From: RHKX01 sp963743875
GTDB taxonomy: Bacteria; Actinomycetota; Thermoleophilia; Solirubrobacterales; 70-9
Length of the DNA stretch: 64,000 bases
Assembly (NCBI GenBank): GCA_963743875.1
Contig: CAVURM010000002.1
Coordinates: forward strand, 496,001-560,000
Direction of reading: 5' to 3'
Below the pieces are notes generated by a model. That model worked only from the letters and a program-made list of their open reading frames with translations. It was not told the DNA's origin and did not search any database. Below, piece by piece: positions 10,267-19,991 of the stretch. The first letter of the stretch is position 1, and each line of letters begins with the position of its first letter. The position numbers were made by a program, and so were the translations under genes.

Positions 10267-12126
10267 TCAGTTCGAGGCGGCGGCGCGGACCTTGCGGGCG
10301 GCGCGGACCCGGTCCGTCTTCGACAGTGCGACTTTGCGAAGCCGCACGGCCTCGGGGGTGATCTCGACGTTCTCGTCCTCGCGCAGGAACTCGATCGCCT
10401 GCTCCAGCGAGAGCAGCTTGTGAGGGATCAACCGGACGAGGATGTCGGCGCTCGCGGCGCGAACGTTTGTCTGGTGCTTCTCCTTGGTGGCGTTGACGTC
10501 GAGGTCGTCGGCGCGCGAGTTCTCGCCGACGATCATGCCCTCGTATACGTCCTCGCCGGGGCCGATGAAGAGCGTGCCGCGCTCCTGGAGGCTGAACAGG
10601 GCGAAGCTGGCACTCTTGCCCGTCCGGTCGGCGACCAGGGCGCCGGTCGGGCGGGTCCGCAGCTCGCCCGCCCAGGGCTCCCAGCGGTCGAAGACGTGAT
10701 GCATCAGGCCGGTGCCGCGGGTCTCGGTCAGGAACTCCGTGCGGAAGCCGATCAGACCGCGGGCGGGGACGAGGAACTCGAGTCGGACCCAGCCGGTCGA
10801 GTGGTTGACCATCTGCTCCATCCGGCCCTTGCGGACGGCGAGGGCCTGGGTGACGACGCCGACGTAGTCCTCGGGAACGTCGATCGCCAGCCGCTCGACC
10901 GGCTCGCAGGTCTTGCCGTCGACCTCGCGGGTGACGACCTGGGGCTGGCCGGCGGTCAGCTCGAAGCCCTCGCGTCGCATCATCTCGAGCAGGACGACGA
11001 GCTGGAGCTCGCCGCGGCCCTGTACCTCCCAGGCGTCGGGGCGCTCGGTGTCGTTGACGCGGATCGAGACGTTGCCGACGAGCTCCTGCTGAAGTCGGTC
11101 ATGGATCTGGCGGGCGGTCAGCTTGCTGCCGTCGCGACCGGCGAGCGGGGAGGTGTTGATCCCGACGATCATCGCCAGCGAGGGCTCGTCGACGGTCGTG
11201 ACCGGTAACGGACGGGGGTCCTCGGGATCGGCGAGCGTCTCGCCGATGGTCACCTCCTCGAGTCCGGCCACGGCGATGATCTCTCCCGGGCCGGCCTCCT
11301 TGGTCTCCACCCGCTCGAGGTTCTGGGTCGTGTAGAGGGTCGTGACGTTGGCGCGGGTGATCGTGCCGTCCTCGCGACACCAGGCGATCGGCTGGCCGGC
11401 GCGGATCGTTCCGTGGTGGATTCGGCAGAGGGCGAGGCGGCCCACGTAGGGGGAGGCATCGAGGTTGGTGACTAGGGCCTGCAGCGGGTGCTCGGGGTCG
11501 TACTCGGGTGCGGGAATGTGCTCGACCATCAGGTCCATCAGGGGCTTCAGGTCGGTGCCCTCCTCGCCCTCGGTCATCGACGCCCAACGGTCCTTGGCGT
11601 TCGTGTAGACGATCGGGAACTCGATCTGCGACTCCTCGGCGTCGAGATCGAGGAAGAGCTCGTAGACCTCGTCGACGACCTCGGCGATCCGGGCGTCGGG
11701 CCGATCGACCTTGTTGACGACGAGGATCACCGGCAGGTGACGTTCGAGGGCCTTGCGGAGGACGAAGCGGGTCTGGGGGAGGGGTCCCTCGGAGGCGTCG
11801 ACGAGCAGCAGGATCCCGTCGACCATCGTCAGCCCGCGCTCGACCTCGCCGCCGAAGTCCGCGTGGCCGGGGGTGTCGATGATGTTCAGCTTCACCCCGT
11901 CGTGGTCGACGGACGTGTTCTTGGCGAGGATCGTGATGCCCTTCTCGCGTTCGAGATCCATCGAATCCATGACGCGCTCGTTGACGTCCGATCCCGCGCG
12001 GAACGCCCCCGACTGCCACAGCATCCCGTCGAGAAGTGTGGTCTTGCCGTGGTCGACGTGGGCGACGATGGCGACGTTGCGAAGGTCGTCCCGGGTCGAC
12101 AGCGCTTTGGTGGGAGGCGTGGTCAT
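10267..12126 (-). CDS. typA: Ribosome-associated GTPase TypA/BipA
   Basis: 619 residues from ATG 12126; the longer frame to 12195 adds 23 residues without conserved sequence. G1 AHVDHGKTT is at residues 22-30, then DTPGHADF (G3) and NKVDRPDA (G4). EF-Tu-like domain II and EF-G-like domains III and V follow, and the TypA-specific C-terminal segment (ETRGTGLMHHVFDRWEPW, then NATKEKHQTNVRAA) distinguishes it from LepA and EF-G. TypA binds the ribosome and supports 50S assembly and growth under cold or other stress. It is complete and unbroken, and divergent from the MMPL gene at 12261. Confidence 0.96.
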   Translation of the reverse strand: MTTPPTKALSTRDDLRNVAIVAHVDHGKTTLLDGMLWQSGAFRAGSDVNERVMDSMDLEREKGITILAKNTSVDHDGVKLNIIDTPGHADFGGEVERGLTMVDGILLLVDASEGPLPQTRFVLRKALERHLPVILVVNKVDRPDARIAEVVDEVYELFLDLDAEESQIEFPIVYTNAKDRWASMTEGEEGTDLKPLMDLMVEHIPAPEYDPEHPLQALVTNLDASPYVGRLALCRIHHGTIRAGQPIAWCREDGTITRANVTTLYTTQNLERVETKEAGPGEIIAVAGLEEVTIGETLADPEDPRPLPVTTVDEPSLAMIVGINTSPLAGRDGSKLTARQIHDRLQQELVGNVSIRVNDTERPDAWEVQGRGELQLVVLLEMMRREGFELTAGQPQVVTREVDGKTCEPVERLAIDVPEDYVGVVTQALAVRKGRMEQMVNHSTGWVRLEFLVPARGLIGFRTEFLTETRGTGLMHHVFDRWEPWAGELRTRPTGALVADRTGKSASFALFSLQERGTLFIGPGEDVYEGMIVGENSRADDLDVNATKEKHQTNVRAASADILVRLIPHKLLSLEQAIEFLREDENVEITPEAVRLRKVALSKTDRVRAARKVRAAASN

Positions 12127-12260
12127 GGGGCGCGGGATGGTACGGACAAGCGCCCTCCAGCCAATTCCGACCCGGGAACGCAGGTTTACCCCCAATAGTG
12201 CATTATGCGGAGACGTCCCTCCGCTTTTGCCCCCCTACACGTTCCGGAGAACTCCCCGCC

Positions 12261-14465
12261 TTGAGAACACTCGCTGACTTCTGCATCCGTCACCGCCGCC
12301 TGACCGTCCTCGCCTGGGTGCTCGCCCTGTTGGTGAGCGGTGCCGCCGCGGGGGCGGCGGGGGAGAGCTTCTCCACCAACTTCCAGCTTCCGGACTCGGA
12401 CTCGACGAAGGCGCTCAACCTGCTCGAGGACCGCTTCCCCGCTCAATCAGGCGATCAGATCCAGGTCGTGTTCACGGATCCGAGCGGGGTCGAGAGCTCG
12501 GGGGTCGAGACCCAGATCAACTCGCTGTTGGCGGAGGTCAAGGGGCTCGACAACGTAGTAGCCGTCAGCGATCCGTTCCAGGGCGAGGGCTCCGTCTCCC
12601 AGAACGGGACCATCGGTTTCGCCACCGTCACCCTTGACGGCGCCGCTTTCGACCTGCCGGTCGAATCGATCGAGAAAATTGCTGACACGATCAACGCATC
12701 CGGCGTGGACGGCCTCCAGGTCGAGGCCGGCGGCGATCCCGTTCGCCAGGTCGAGCAGCAGCAGGGCGGCACCACCGAACTGATCGGGCTGCTCGCCGCG
12801 ATCATCGTCCTGCTGATCACGTTCGGGTCCGTAGTCGCAATGAGCATGCCGGTCGTAACCGCGATCGTCTCCCTCGGCACCGCCCTCAGCCTCGTCACGC
12901 TGGGAACCCATATCGTGGATACGGCCGATTTCGCCCCGGCACTTGCCGCGATGATCGGCCTCGGGGTCGGGATCGACTACGCGCTCTTCGTCGTCACGCG
13001 GTTCAGGGCGGGGATGCGTGACGGGCTCGAGGTCCGCGAAGCCGTGCTGCTCTCGATGGACACCGCCGGCCGTGCCGTGCTCTTCGCCGGGGCGACGGTG
13101 GTCGTAGCCATGCTCGGCCTCTTTGCGATCGGGGTCAACTTCCTCTACGGGCCGGCCCTCGCGGCTTCGCTCGCGGTGCTGCTGACGATGAGCGCGGCGC
13201 TGACCCTCCTTCCGGCGTTGCTCAGCAAGGTTGGCACCCGGATCGACAGCCTGCGGCTCCCCGGCACCAACCGCAATCGCGAGGGTGGCGAGGAGAGCAA
13301 GAACTGGACCCGCTGGAGCCGCGCGATTCAACGACGCCCGTGGGTGGCCGCGATCGCCTCCGGGACGTTCCTGATCGTTCTGGCGATCCCGGTCTTCTCG
13401 ATCGATCTGGGCTCCGCCGACGCGGGCACGGACTCGACCGACTCGAGCACCCGCAAGGCCTATGACTTGCTGGCGGAGGGTTTCGGCGCCGGATTCAACG
13501 GTCCGCTTCAGGTCGTGCTCGACATTCCGGCGGGCGCATCGCCGGGGGAGTCGAAAGCCGACCTGGCCGACGTGGGCAAGACCCTGGCCGCAACACCAGA
13601 CGTCTCCGCGGTTGCGCCGCCCACGGTCAACGAAGCCGGCGATACGGCCGTCTACCAACTCTTCCCGACCTCCTCACCGCAGGACAACGCGACGAGTGAC
13701 CTCGTCAAGAGCCTCCGCGACGACGTGCTCCCACCCGTCGAGCAGCAGTACGGCGTCACGGCGTACGTGGGTGGCTCCACTGCGATCTTCGACGACTTCA
13801 CGACCTACATCGCGGGCAAGCTGCCGTTCTTCATCGGCATCGTGATCCTGCTCTCGGCGATCCTGCTGATGATGGCCTTCCGTTCGGTTCTGGTGCCGTT
13901 GAAGGCGGTGCTGATGAACCTGCTGAGCATTGGGGCCTCGTTCGGCGTCGTCGTCGCGATCTTCCAGTGGGGTTGGCTCGGTGGCCTGATCGGTCTTGAC
14001 GGCACGGCACCGATCGACTCGTTCCTGCCGGTGATGGTCTTCGCGATCGTGTTCGGACTCTCGATGGACTACGAGGTGTTTCTGATGTCGCGCGTCCACG
14101 AGGAGTGGGAGAAGCGCAGGGACGCCTCCGAGGCGGTGGCACACGGCCTCGCGGCCACCGGCCGGGTGATCACCGCGGCCGCGACGATCATGTTCTTCGT
14201 CTTCGGCTCGTTCGCGCTCGGCGGCAGCCTCACGATCAAGCTGTTCGGGGTGGCGTTGGCCACGGCCGTGGCGATCGACGCGTTCATCATCCGGAGCATC
14301 CTCGTCCCGGCGATCATGGAGCTGCTGGGCAAGCGCGCGTGGTGGCTGCCGGCTTGGCTCGATCGCCTCCTGCCGAACCTCAACGTCGAGGCCCCGACCG
14401 CGGAGCCGAACGCGACGCCGACTCCGCCGACGGCGACCGCAACGGCGACGGCAACGGAGGACTGA
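12261..14465 (+). CDS. MMPL/RND-family membrane transporter
   Basis: 734 residues from TTG 12261, preceded by GGAG; there is open frame upstream but no good start. Architecture: one N-terminal membrane helix, a periplasm-facing loop, five helices (IGLLAAIIVLLITFGSVVAM and following), then the same pattern repeated in the second half. The two MMPL signatures are GVGIDYALFVVTRFR and FGLSMDYEVFLMSRVHEEW, whose Asp residues carry protons in this family. The C-terminus is a short Pro/Thr/Ala-rich tail. In actinobacteria MMPL proteins move lipids or drugs. The next gene, a DHA2 exporter, starts 2 bp after the stop, so the pair is an export operon with no regulator beside it. Confidence 0.93.
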   Translation: MRTLADFCIRHRRLTVLAWVLALLVSGAAAGAAGESFSTNFQLPDSDSTKALNLLEDRFPAQSGDQIQVVFTDPSGVESSGVETQINSLLAEVKGLDNVVAVSDPFQGEGSVSQNGTIGFATVTLDGAAFDLPVESIEKIADTINASGVDGLQVEAGGDPVRQVEQQQGGTTELIGLLAAIIVLLITFGSVVAMSMPVVTAIVSLGTALSLVTLGTHIVDTADFAPALAAMIGLGVGIDYALFVVTRFRAGMRDGLEVREAVLLSMDTAGRAVLFAGATVVVAMLGLFAIGVNFLYGPALAASLAVLLTMSAALTLLPALLSKVGTRIDSLRLPGTNRNREGGEESKNWTRWSRAIQRRPWVAAIASGTFLIVLAIPVFSIDLGSADAGTDSTDSSTRKAYDLLAEGFGAGFNGPLQVVLDIPAGASPGESKADLADVGKTLAATPDVSAVAPPTVNEAGDTAVYQLFPTSSPQDNATSDLVKSLRDDVLPPVEQQYGVTAYVGGSTAIFDDFTTYIAGKLPFFIGIVILLSAILLMMAFRSVLVPLKAVLMNLLSIGASFGVVVAIFQWGWLGGLIGLDGTAPIDSFLPVMVFAIVFGLSMDYEVFLMSRVHEEWEKRRDASEAVAHGLAATGRVITAAATIMFFVFGSFALGGSLTIKLFGVALATAVAIDAFIIRSILVPAIMELLGKRAWWLPAWLDRLLPNLNVEAPTAEPNATPTPPTATATATATED

Positions 14466-14467
14466 AC

Positions 14468-15899
14468 GTGGCGACCGCAAGCTCCGACTACTCGGAGAAG
14501 CGCTGGCTGGCGCTGGCGCTGCTCTGCATCGCGCAGTTCATGGTCGTCCTGGATGCCTCGATCGTCAACATCGCCCTGCCGACGATCGGAACGGCGCTCG
14601 ACTTCTCCCAGGACGACCTCTCCTGGGTCGTCAACGCCTACGTCCTCACCTTCGGCGGCTTCCTGTTGCTCGGTGGACGCCTCGCCGATCTGCTCGGCCG
14701 CCGCCGGGTTTTCATCGCCGGGCTGATCCTGTTCGCGATCGCGTCGCTGGCGGGCGGGTTCGCGACCAACGACATCCAGCTGATCATCGCCCGTGCGGTG
14801 CAGGGCCTCGGCGCCGCAATCGTCTCGCCGGCGGCGCTCTCGATCATCACCGTCACCTTCAAGGAGGGCGCCGAGCGCAACAAGGCGCTGGGGGCGTGGG
14901 GAGCGGTGGCCGGTTCTGGTGGAGCCGTCGGCGTGTTGCTCGGCGGGATCCTGACCGACGGGCTGGGCTGGGAGTGGGTGCTCTGGGTCAACGTCCCGAT
15001 CGGCCTGATCACCGCATTCTTCGCGCCGAGGCTGATCGCCGAGAGCCGCTCGGAGACCGACAGCCGCTCATTCGACGTTCCCGGAGCGGTCACGATCACC
15101 GCCGGCCTCTCACTCCTGGTCTTCGCGATCGTCAACGCCGAGAAGGCGGGCTGGGGCTTCAACGGAGACGATCGGCCTGATGGCGATCGCGATCGCCCTG
15201 ATCGGAGCCTTCGTCGCGATCGAGCATCGTGCCGCCCACCCGCTCGTTCCGTTCAGGATCTTCCGTCTGCCGACCCTGACCGGCGCCAACGCTGTGGGGC
15301 TGCTGGTCGGTGCCTCGTTGTTTTCGATGTTCTTCTTCGCCTCGCTGTACATGCAGCAGGTGCTCGGCTACGGCGCGATCAAGGCCGGCCTCTCCTACCT
15401 GCCGCTCTCGGCCGGGATCATCATCTCGGCGGCCGTCGGCTCGCAGGTGGCGACCAGGATCGGCTTCAAGCCCGTGCTCGTCACCGGGCTCGCCCTGATC
15501 GCAGCGGCGTTGCTCTGGTGGTCACGCGTCTCTCCCGACGGCACCTACCTCGCCGACATCCTCGGCCCGTCGTTGCTCGCTGCGGTCGGACTTGGACTCG
15601 CCTTCGTCACGACCACGATCGCGGCCGTCGCCGGTGTCGACGAGCACGAATCGGGCCTGGCGAGCGGGCTGATCAACACCTCTCAGCAGATCGGCGGCGC
15701 GCTCGGCCTGGCGATCCTCGCGACCATCGCCAACTCGGTCAGCGACAACGCGCTCGATCCCGTCGCGCTCACGGAGGGCTTCCGGGCTGCGTTCCTCACC
15801 GGCGCCGGCTTCGCGATCCTCGGTCTGATCTTCGCCCTGACGCTGATCAAGACGAGCGACAGCAGGGCGATGATCGACAAGGTGCCCGCGGCCGGTTGA
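14468..15899 (+). CDS. MFS transporter, DHA2 (EmrB/QacA, 14-helix) family (one frameshift)
   Basis: GTG at 14468, 2 bp after the MMPL stop. It opens with FMVVLDASIVNIALPTIG, the DHA2 motif D1 in helix 1. LGGRLADLLGRRRVF is MFS motif A and ALSIITVTFKEGAERN follows motif C. The frame breaks at about 15165 (after NAEKAGWGF) and resumes in the third frame as ETIGLMAIAIALIGAF, running to TGA 15899. Joined length is about 475 residues, normal for the family. Expected role is proton-driven export of drugs or hydrophobic compounds, in one transcript with the MMPL gene. Confidence 0.85.
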
Positions 15900-15908
15900 G
15901 TCCCACCG

Positions 15909-15987
15909 GGCGCCGGGCGGCAGAGGCCGGCCTCCGCTCTCGCTGCGCTCGCGCTGAGTGTCGGCGGCGCCTCCGCCGCCCGGCGCC
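15909..15987. terminator. Inverted repeat between convergent genes
   Basis: Two perfect 13-bp arms (GGCGCCGGGCGGC at 15909-15921 and its complement at 15975-15987) are separated by 53 nt that contain further GC-rich complementarity. It lies between the DHA2 transporter and zwf, which converge, so a shared terminator structure is likely. Confidence 0.5.
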
Positions 15988-16051
15988 TGTGTGGATTGGC
16001 CGCCCGGCCCGGCGCGGCCAAGAAAGCGGGAAGGGAGGGGGGAGGGTGGGG

Positions 16052-17564
16052 TCAGCCGCGCCAGCGCCTTGCGAACGGGAGGCGCCAGGCGTCGTAGGGG
16101 CCGATCAGCTCGTGGATCGACAGGGGCCCCCAGGAGTGCGAGGGGTAGATCTCGACCGGCGGCGGGTTCTCGAGCAGTTCGGCGGAGACCTCCCAGAGCC
16201 GCTCGATGCCGTCGGCGGTGGTGAACAGGGTGTGGTCGCCGGCCATCGCGTCGCGGATCAGCCGCTCGTAGGCCTCGAGCGAGTCACCAGTCGGTTCTGC
16301 GTCATGGCGCGAGAACTGCATGCTCGTCTTCTCCAGCTCCATCGTCGGGCCGGGGCGCTTGCCGTAGAACGACAACGACAGCCGCGCGTAGTCGTCGAGG
16401 TCGAGGGTGAGATGGTCGGGACCGTATTCGCCGACGCCGGAGCCGGCCGGGAACATGCTCTGGGGCGGCTCCCGGAACGCGATCGAGATGATCCGCGCCC
16501 CCTCGGCCATCCGCTTCCCCGTTCGCAGGTAGAAGGGAACGCCCGACCAGCGCCAGTTGTCGATCTCACAGCGCAGGGCGATCATCGTCTCGACCTCCGA
16601 ATCGGGCTCGACACCCGGTTCGGAGCGGTACTCCTCGTACTGCCCGCGCACGACCTTCTTCGGGTCGATCGGTCGCAGGGAGCGGAAGACCTTGTTCTTC
16701 TCCTCGATGATGGCAAGCGGGTCCAGGTGGGTCGGCGGCTCCATCGCGAGGAAGGCGAGGATCTGCATCAGGTGGGTGACCACCATGTCCCGAAAGGCAC
16801 CGGTCTCCTCGTAGAAGCTGCCGCGCGACCCGACCGAGAGCGTCTCCGGCACGTCGATCTGAACGTGAGCGATGTGGGAGCGGTTCCAGATCGGCTCGAA
16901 CAGCCCGTTGGCGAAGCGAAGGGCGAGGATGTTCTGAGCCGCCTCCTTACCCAGGAAGTGATCGATCCGGAAGATCTGCGGCTCGGCGAACACCTCGTGG
17001 ATCGCGTCGTTGAGTGCCCGGGAACTGGCAAGGTTCGGTGCCGAAGGGCTTTTCCATGATGATCCGCGAGCGGTCGACGAGGTGGGCCTTCTCGATCAGC
17101 CTGATCAGATTGAGCGCCCCGGCGGGAGGTACGCTCAGATAGAGCAGCCGCTGGACGTCGGGATCCAGTTCGCCCTCCGCCCTGTGCACGGCCGCGGCCA
17201 GCAGATCGGGATCCGAGTCGGCGACGTTGACGAAGCTCAGGCGGCCGGCGAATTCGGCCAGCTGCTCAGGGGTGGAGGTGCGTCGGCCGAACTCCGCGCA
17301 GGCCGTCAGCGCCTGCTCGCGGAAGTCGTCGTCGCTCATATCCCGGCGAGCGGCGCCGACGACCCGGAAGTCGGGCAACAGGCCGGCCCGTGAGAGGTTG
17401 AGAAGCCCCGGGAGGAGCTTGCGCCGGGCCAGGTCGCCGGTGGCCCCGAAGAGAACGATGACGTTGGGGCTGAGCTTTCGATTGAGGGCGCTGATCCGGT
17501 GCGTCTCCGAGAAGACCACCGCCGGATCGCCGTGACCGGCCTCGTCGGCTGTTAGCTCGTCCAA
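16052..17564 (-). CDS. zwf: Glucose-6-phosphate 1-dehydrogenase (one frameshift)
   Basis: Oxidises glucose 6-phosphate to 6-phosphogluconolactone with NADP+, the first step of the oxidative pentose phosphate pathway. N-terminal VLFGATGDLARRKLLPG is the Rossmann fingerprint, IIMEKPFG follows, and RIDHFLGKE is the active-site signature with the catalytic His. The frame breaks near 17032: ..KPFGTE continues in another frame as LASSRALNDAIHEVF. Removing one C from the CC at that point restores it. Joined length is about 503 residues, typical for the enzyme. No 6-phosphogluconate dehydrogenase, OpcA or transaldolase gene is adjacent. Confidence 0.92.
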
Positions 17565-17623
17565 GATCGCGACCCTAGCGATTGTCGTGCGCCGGGGTCG
17601 TCAACGCCGATCGACGGCGGATT

Positions 17624-17660
17624 GGAGCTGGAGCCCGGCGTCTGCCCGGACTCCAGCTCC
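17624..17660 (-). terminator. Hairpin terminator of the DUF7144 gene
   Basis: Perfect 10-bp arms GGAGCTGGAG and CTCCAGCTCC begin 6 bp after the stop of the minus-strand gene at 17666, with an inner CCGG pairing. It separates that gene from zwf downstream. Confidence 0.65.
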
Positions 17661-17665
17661 TCCCC

Positions 17666-18049
17666 TCAGACCCCGCTCTCCCGCTCTTCCTCGCCGAACT
17701 CGACGATCCCGGAGAGCACGTAGATGCAGAGGGCGAAGATGCCCAATGACCACCAGGGGTTTCCTGCTCCGATCGAAAGCAGCGCCCAGAATGCGCCGAC
17801 GCCGGCACCGATCACGCCGATCACGCGGCCGTAGGCGTTCCCTGCCATCAACGAGAAGCCACCGGTGAGCTGGACGGCCCCGAGGATGATCAGCACCCAG
17901 CCCAGCGCGTTAAGGTCGCTGAAGATGAGCCGCGTGTCGTTGACGAAGACGTTCGCATTGTCGAGGGCACCAATTCCGTAGATGATGTTGAGCGTCCCCA
18001 CGATCACCAAGACGATCGCGGCGAACACAACCCGACCTGCACCTTTCAT
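17666..18049 (-). CDS. DUF7144-type four-helix membrane protein
   Basis: 127 residues from ATG 18049. AAAGGA lies 5 nt upstream of this ATG, which favours it over the ATG at 18064 that contains the ribosome site. Four hydrophobic helices are visible (VVFAAIVLVIVGTLNIIYGI; LGWVLIILGAVQLTGGFSLM; RVIGVIGAGVGAFWALLSI; WWSLGIFALCIYVLSGIV), with a short acidic C-terminus. The layout and the IIYGI / LGAVQLTGG motifs match the actinobacterial DUF7144 family of unknown function. It is divergent from the DUF6325 gene, and both may belong to a general stress response, but the sequence does not prove that. Confidence 0.8.
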   Translation of the reverse strand: MKGAGRVVFAAIVLVIVGTLNIIYGIGALDNANVFVNDTRLIFSDLNALGWVLIILGAVQLTGGFSLMAGNAYGRVIGVIGAGVGAFWALLSIGAGNPWWSLGIFALCIYVLSGIVEFGEEERESGV

Positions 18050-18256
18050 AGGGTTCCTTTCCATTGGGTTGGGCCAGGATCCTGGCCTCCGATTCCGGCA
18101 TCTGAAAAGGCCGGTGGTTCAAAGTTACCCCGTGGGTTGGTCATATCCTTCTCCCCGTTCAGATGAATGTCGCTGACGGACCACGCTCGGGGTGATGCGG
18201 CAGTGATCGACTCCGATAGGTTTCCGGCTGAACATCTCAAGTCGTAAGGAGTCGCC

Positions 18257-18697
18257 GTGGAAGCAAGTGAACTCGAGGAAATGGGGCCGATCGATTACGT
18301 CCTGATCGAATGGACGGATCGCGCGCCGACCGGAGAAGCCGCCCCGATCATGCTCGACCTTGTCGAGAGGGGAGTCATTCGACTGCTCGATTTCGCGATC
18401 TTCGCCAAGGATGAGGATGGTTCGGTCGCCGCCGTCGATTTCGCCGATCTCGGCGAACAGGGAGCAGGGCTCCAGGATTTCGACGGTGCTTCGTCGGGAG
18501 TGCTCTCCGACGAGGATCTCGCCGAGGCGGGTCAGGCCCTGACGCCGGGCGCTCTCGGCGCCCTGATCGTCTACGAGAACCGCTGGGCCGGCCCCTTCGC
18601 GGCGGCCGTCCGACGCTCGGGCGGGCAACTCGTCGCCAATAGCCGGATCCCTGTACAGGCATTCCTCGCCGCGCTCGATGCGGCCGAGGCGGCCTAG
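18257..18697 (+). CDS. DUF6325 family protein
   Basis: 146 residues from GTG 18257 with AAGGA at 18246. The opening MGPIDYVLIEWTD, VERGVIRLLDFAIFAKDEDG and ALIVYENRWAGPFAAAVR are characteristic of DUF6325, relatives of the DUF1269 membrane-associated proteins, though this copy has no clear membrane helix. It is followed after 33 bp by a SHOCT-domain gene, a pairing common in actinobacteria. Function is unknown. Confidence 0.8.
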   Translation: MEASELEEMGPIDYVLIEWTDRAPTGEAAPIMLDLVERGVIRLLDFAIFAKDEDGSVAAVDFADLGEQGAGLQDFDGASSGVLSDEDLAEAGQALTPGALGALIVYENRWAGPFAAAVRRSGGQLVANSRIPVQAFLAALDAAEAA

Positions 18698-18730
18698 AAC
18701 GCAACCCCGCAAACCAGGAAGGAAGACCCG

Positions 18731-18997
18731 ATGCCAGGACTGATCAGAGGTGTGGCCCGGACAGCGGTCATCGCAGGCACCGCAACGACCGTCAGCAATC
18801 GCGTATCCAGGCGGCAGGCGAACAAGTGGGCCGAACAGGACGCTCCGGCGCAGCAAGAAGCGCCCCCGCCCCAGGCCGCCCCTGCCGCCCCGGCCGTCGA
18901 TCCGATCGCCCAGCTCAAGGAGCTCGGGGAGCTGCGCGACAGCGGCGTCCTGACCGAGGCTGAGTTCGAGGCCCAGAAGGCGAAGATCCTCGGCTAG
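18731..18997 (+). CDS. SHOCT domain small protein
   Basis: 88 residues with AGGAAGGAAG just upstream. The N-terminus is basic and weakly hydrophobic, the middle is a Gln/Ala/Pro linker, and residues ~58-88 are a SHOCT domain (LKELGELRDSGVLTEAEFEAQKAKIL), a short oligomerisation element found at protein ends. It is probably co-transcribed with the DUF6325 gene. The stop codon lies inside a 17-bp tandem duplication whose second copy supplies the stop of the convergent gene. Confidence 0.85.
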   Translation: MPGLIRGVARTAVIAGTATTVSNRVSRRQANKWAEQDAPAQQEAPPPQAAPAAPAVDPIAQLKELGELRDSGVLTEAEFEAQKAKILG

Positions 18998-19013
18998 GGA
19001 AGATCCTCGGCTA
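18982..19013. repeat. 17-bp tandem duplication at a convergent gene junction
   Basis: GAAGATCCTCGGCTA occurs at 18982-18996 and again at 18999-19013 (period 17). The first copy encodes the last residues and stop of the SHOCT gene. The second copy encodes, on the other strand, the stop of the VOC gene. Confidence 0.8.
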
Positions 19014-19913
19014 AGACCGGCCGGGGGCAGGCGCGATCAGCAGCGCCATGCCCCAGGGATCGCGGACGAGGATCGCGTCTCCCCTGGCCTCGAACGGCAG
19101 GCCCGCGTCGGTCAACCGCTGGCGCGCTGCGGCGATTCCGGCGGCGTCGATCTGCACCGTCCAGTGTCCGAGCCCGACGGCGTCGGGTGGGGGCGGTGGC
19201 GCACCGACGCCTCGCCATGTGTTGAGGCCGAGGTGGTGGTGGTAGCCGCCGGCGGCCACGAACGCGGCGCTGTCGATGTGGGTCATCACCTCGAAGCCGA
19301 TCACGTCCCGGTAGAAGCCGAGCGCCTCGTCGAGGTCGCCGACGTGCAGGTGCAGATGCCCGACCCTCAGGTCGCGATCGGCATGCTCGGGCAGGTCCTC
19401 GGAGGCAACCGTCGCGGCCAGGCCGGCCAGATCGAGTGGGCGCGGGCTGATCGTCGTGATGTCTCGCAGGTCTCCCCAGTGCTCGCGTGAGCGGTCCGCG
19501 GCCAGTTCGATCCCGTTGCCGTCGGGATCGGGGAGGTAGATGGCCTCGGAGATACCGTGGTCGGAGGCGCCCTCAATCGGGGTGTCGGTTTCGGCGAGCC
19601 GTCGGATCGCGCGCGCCAGTTCCTGTCTGGTCGGGTAGAGCAGGGCGAAGTGGTAGAGCCCTGCGTGGCGCCCGGCCCGTTTGGCGTCGGGGCGTTCGTG
19701 CAGGATCAGCAGGTCCGCGCCGCCGGCTCCGAGGAACCCCTGCTCGCCGTCGCGCTCGCGCAGCTGCAGACCGATCGAGCGCACGTAGAAGTCGATCGAT
19801 CGATCGAGGTCGGTGACGACGATGTGGACGGCGCCGAGGCGCAGATCGTCCGGTAGTCGCGGGTGTGGGGCCGTGGCGGGGTCAGCTGAGGGGTCGGCAG
19901 AAAGGTTGCTCAT
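19011..19913 (-). CDS. VOC-family protein with two glyoxalase/dioxygenase domains (CatE-like)
   Basis: 300 residues from ATG 19913 (MSNLSADP); six further codons upstream to 19931 are possible. Domain 1 starts at LGAVHIVVTDLDRSIDFY and ends at PDPDGNGIELAADR. Domain 2 starts at VGHLHLHVGDLDEALGFYRD and includes GGYHHHLGLNTWRG. The His in the first strand, the His in YHHHLGLNTW and the Glu of GIEL fit the 2-His-1-Glu metal site of extradiol dioxygenases. The layout matches Bacillus CatE-type proteins annotated as catechol 2,3-dioxygenase. The real substrate is unproven; no other aromatic-degradation gene is adjacent. Confidence 0.85.
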   Translation of the reverse strand: MSNLSADPSADPATAPHPRLPDDLRLGAVHIVVTDLDRSIDFYVRSIGLQLRERDGEQGFLGAGGADLLILHERPDAKRAGRHAGLYHFALLYPTRQELARAIRRLAETDTPIEGASDHGISEAIYLPDPDGNGIELAADRSREHWGDLRDITTISPRPLDLAGLAATVASEDLPEHADRDLRVGHLHLHVGDLDEALGFYRDVIGFEVMTHIDSAAFVAAGGYHHHLGLNTWRGVGAPPPPPDAVGLGHWTVQIDAAGIAAARQRLTDAGLPFEARGDAILVRDPWGMALLIAPAPGRS

Positions 19914-19991
19914 GCAACTAGTTTCCCACATGGGAGCGCCGAATTCAAGCCCCCGCCAGGGGGTTCGATCGCACCGGCCGGCCGCTCCGGG

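Noticed and set aside
14105..17059. 984-codon plus-strand frame spanning the DHA2 gene and antisense to zwf
   Set aside because: Only the part from 14468 to ~15165 is real transporter; the remainder is Arg-rich noise that opens because of the frameshift.
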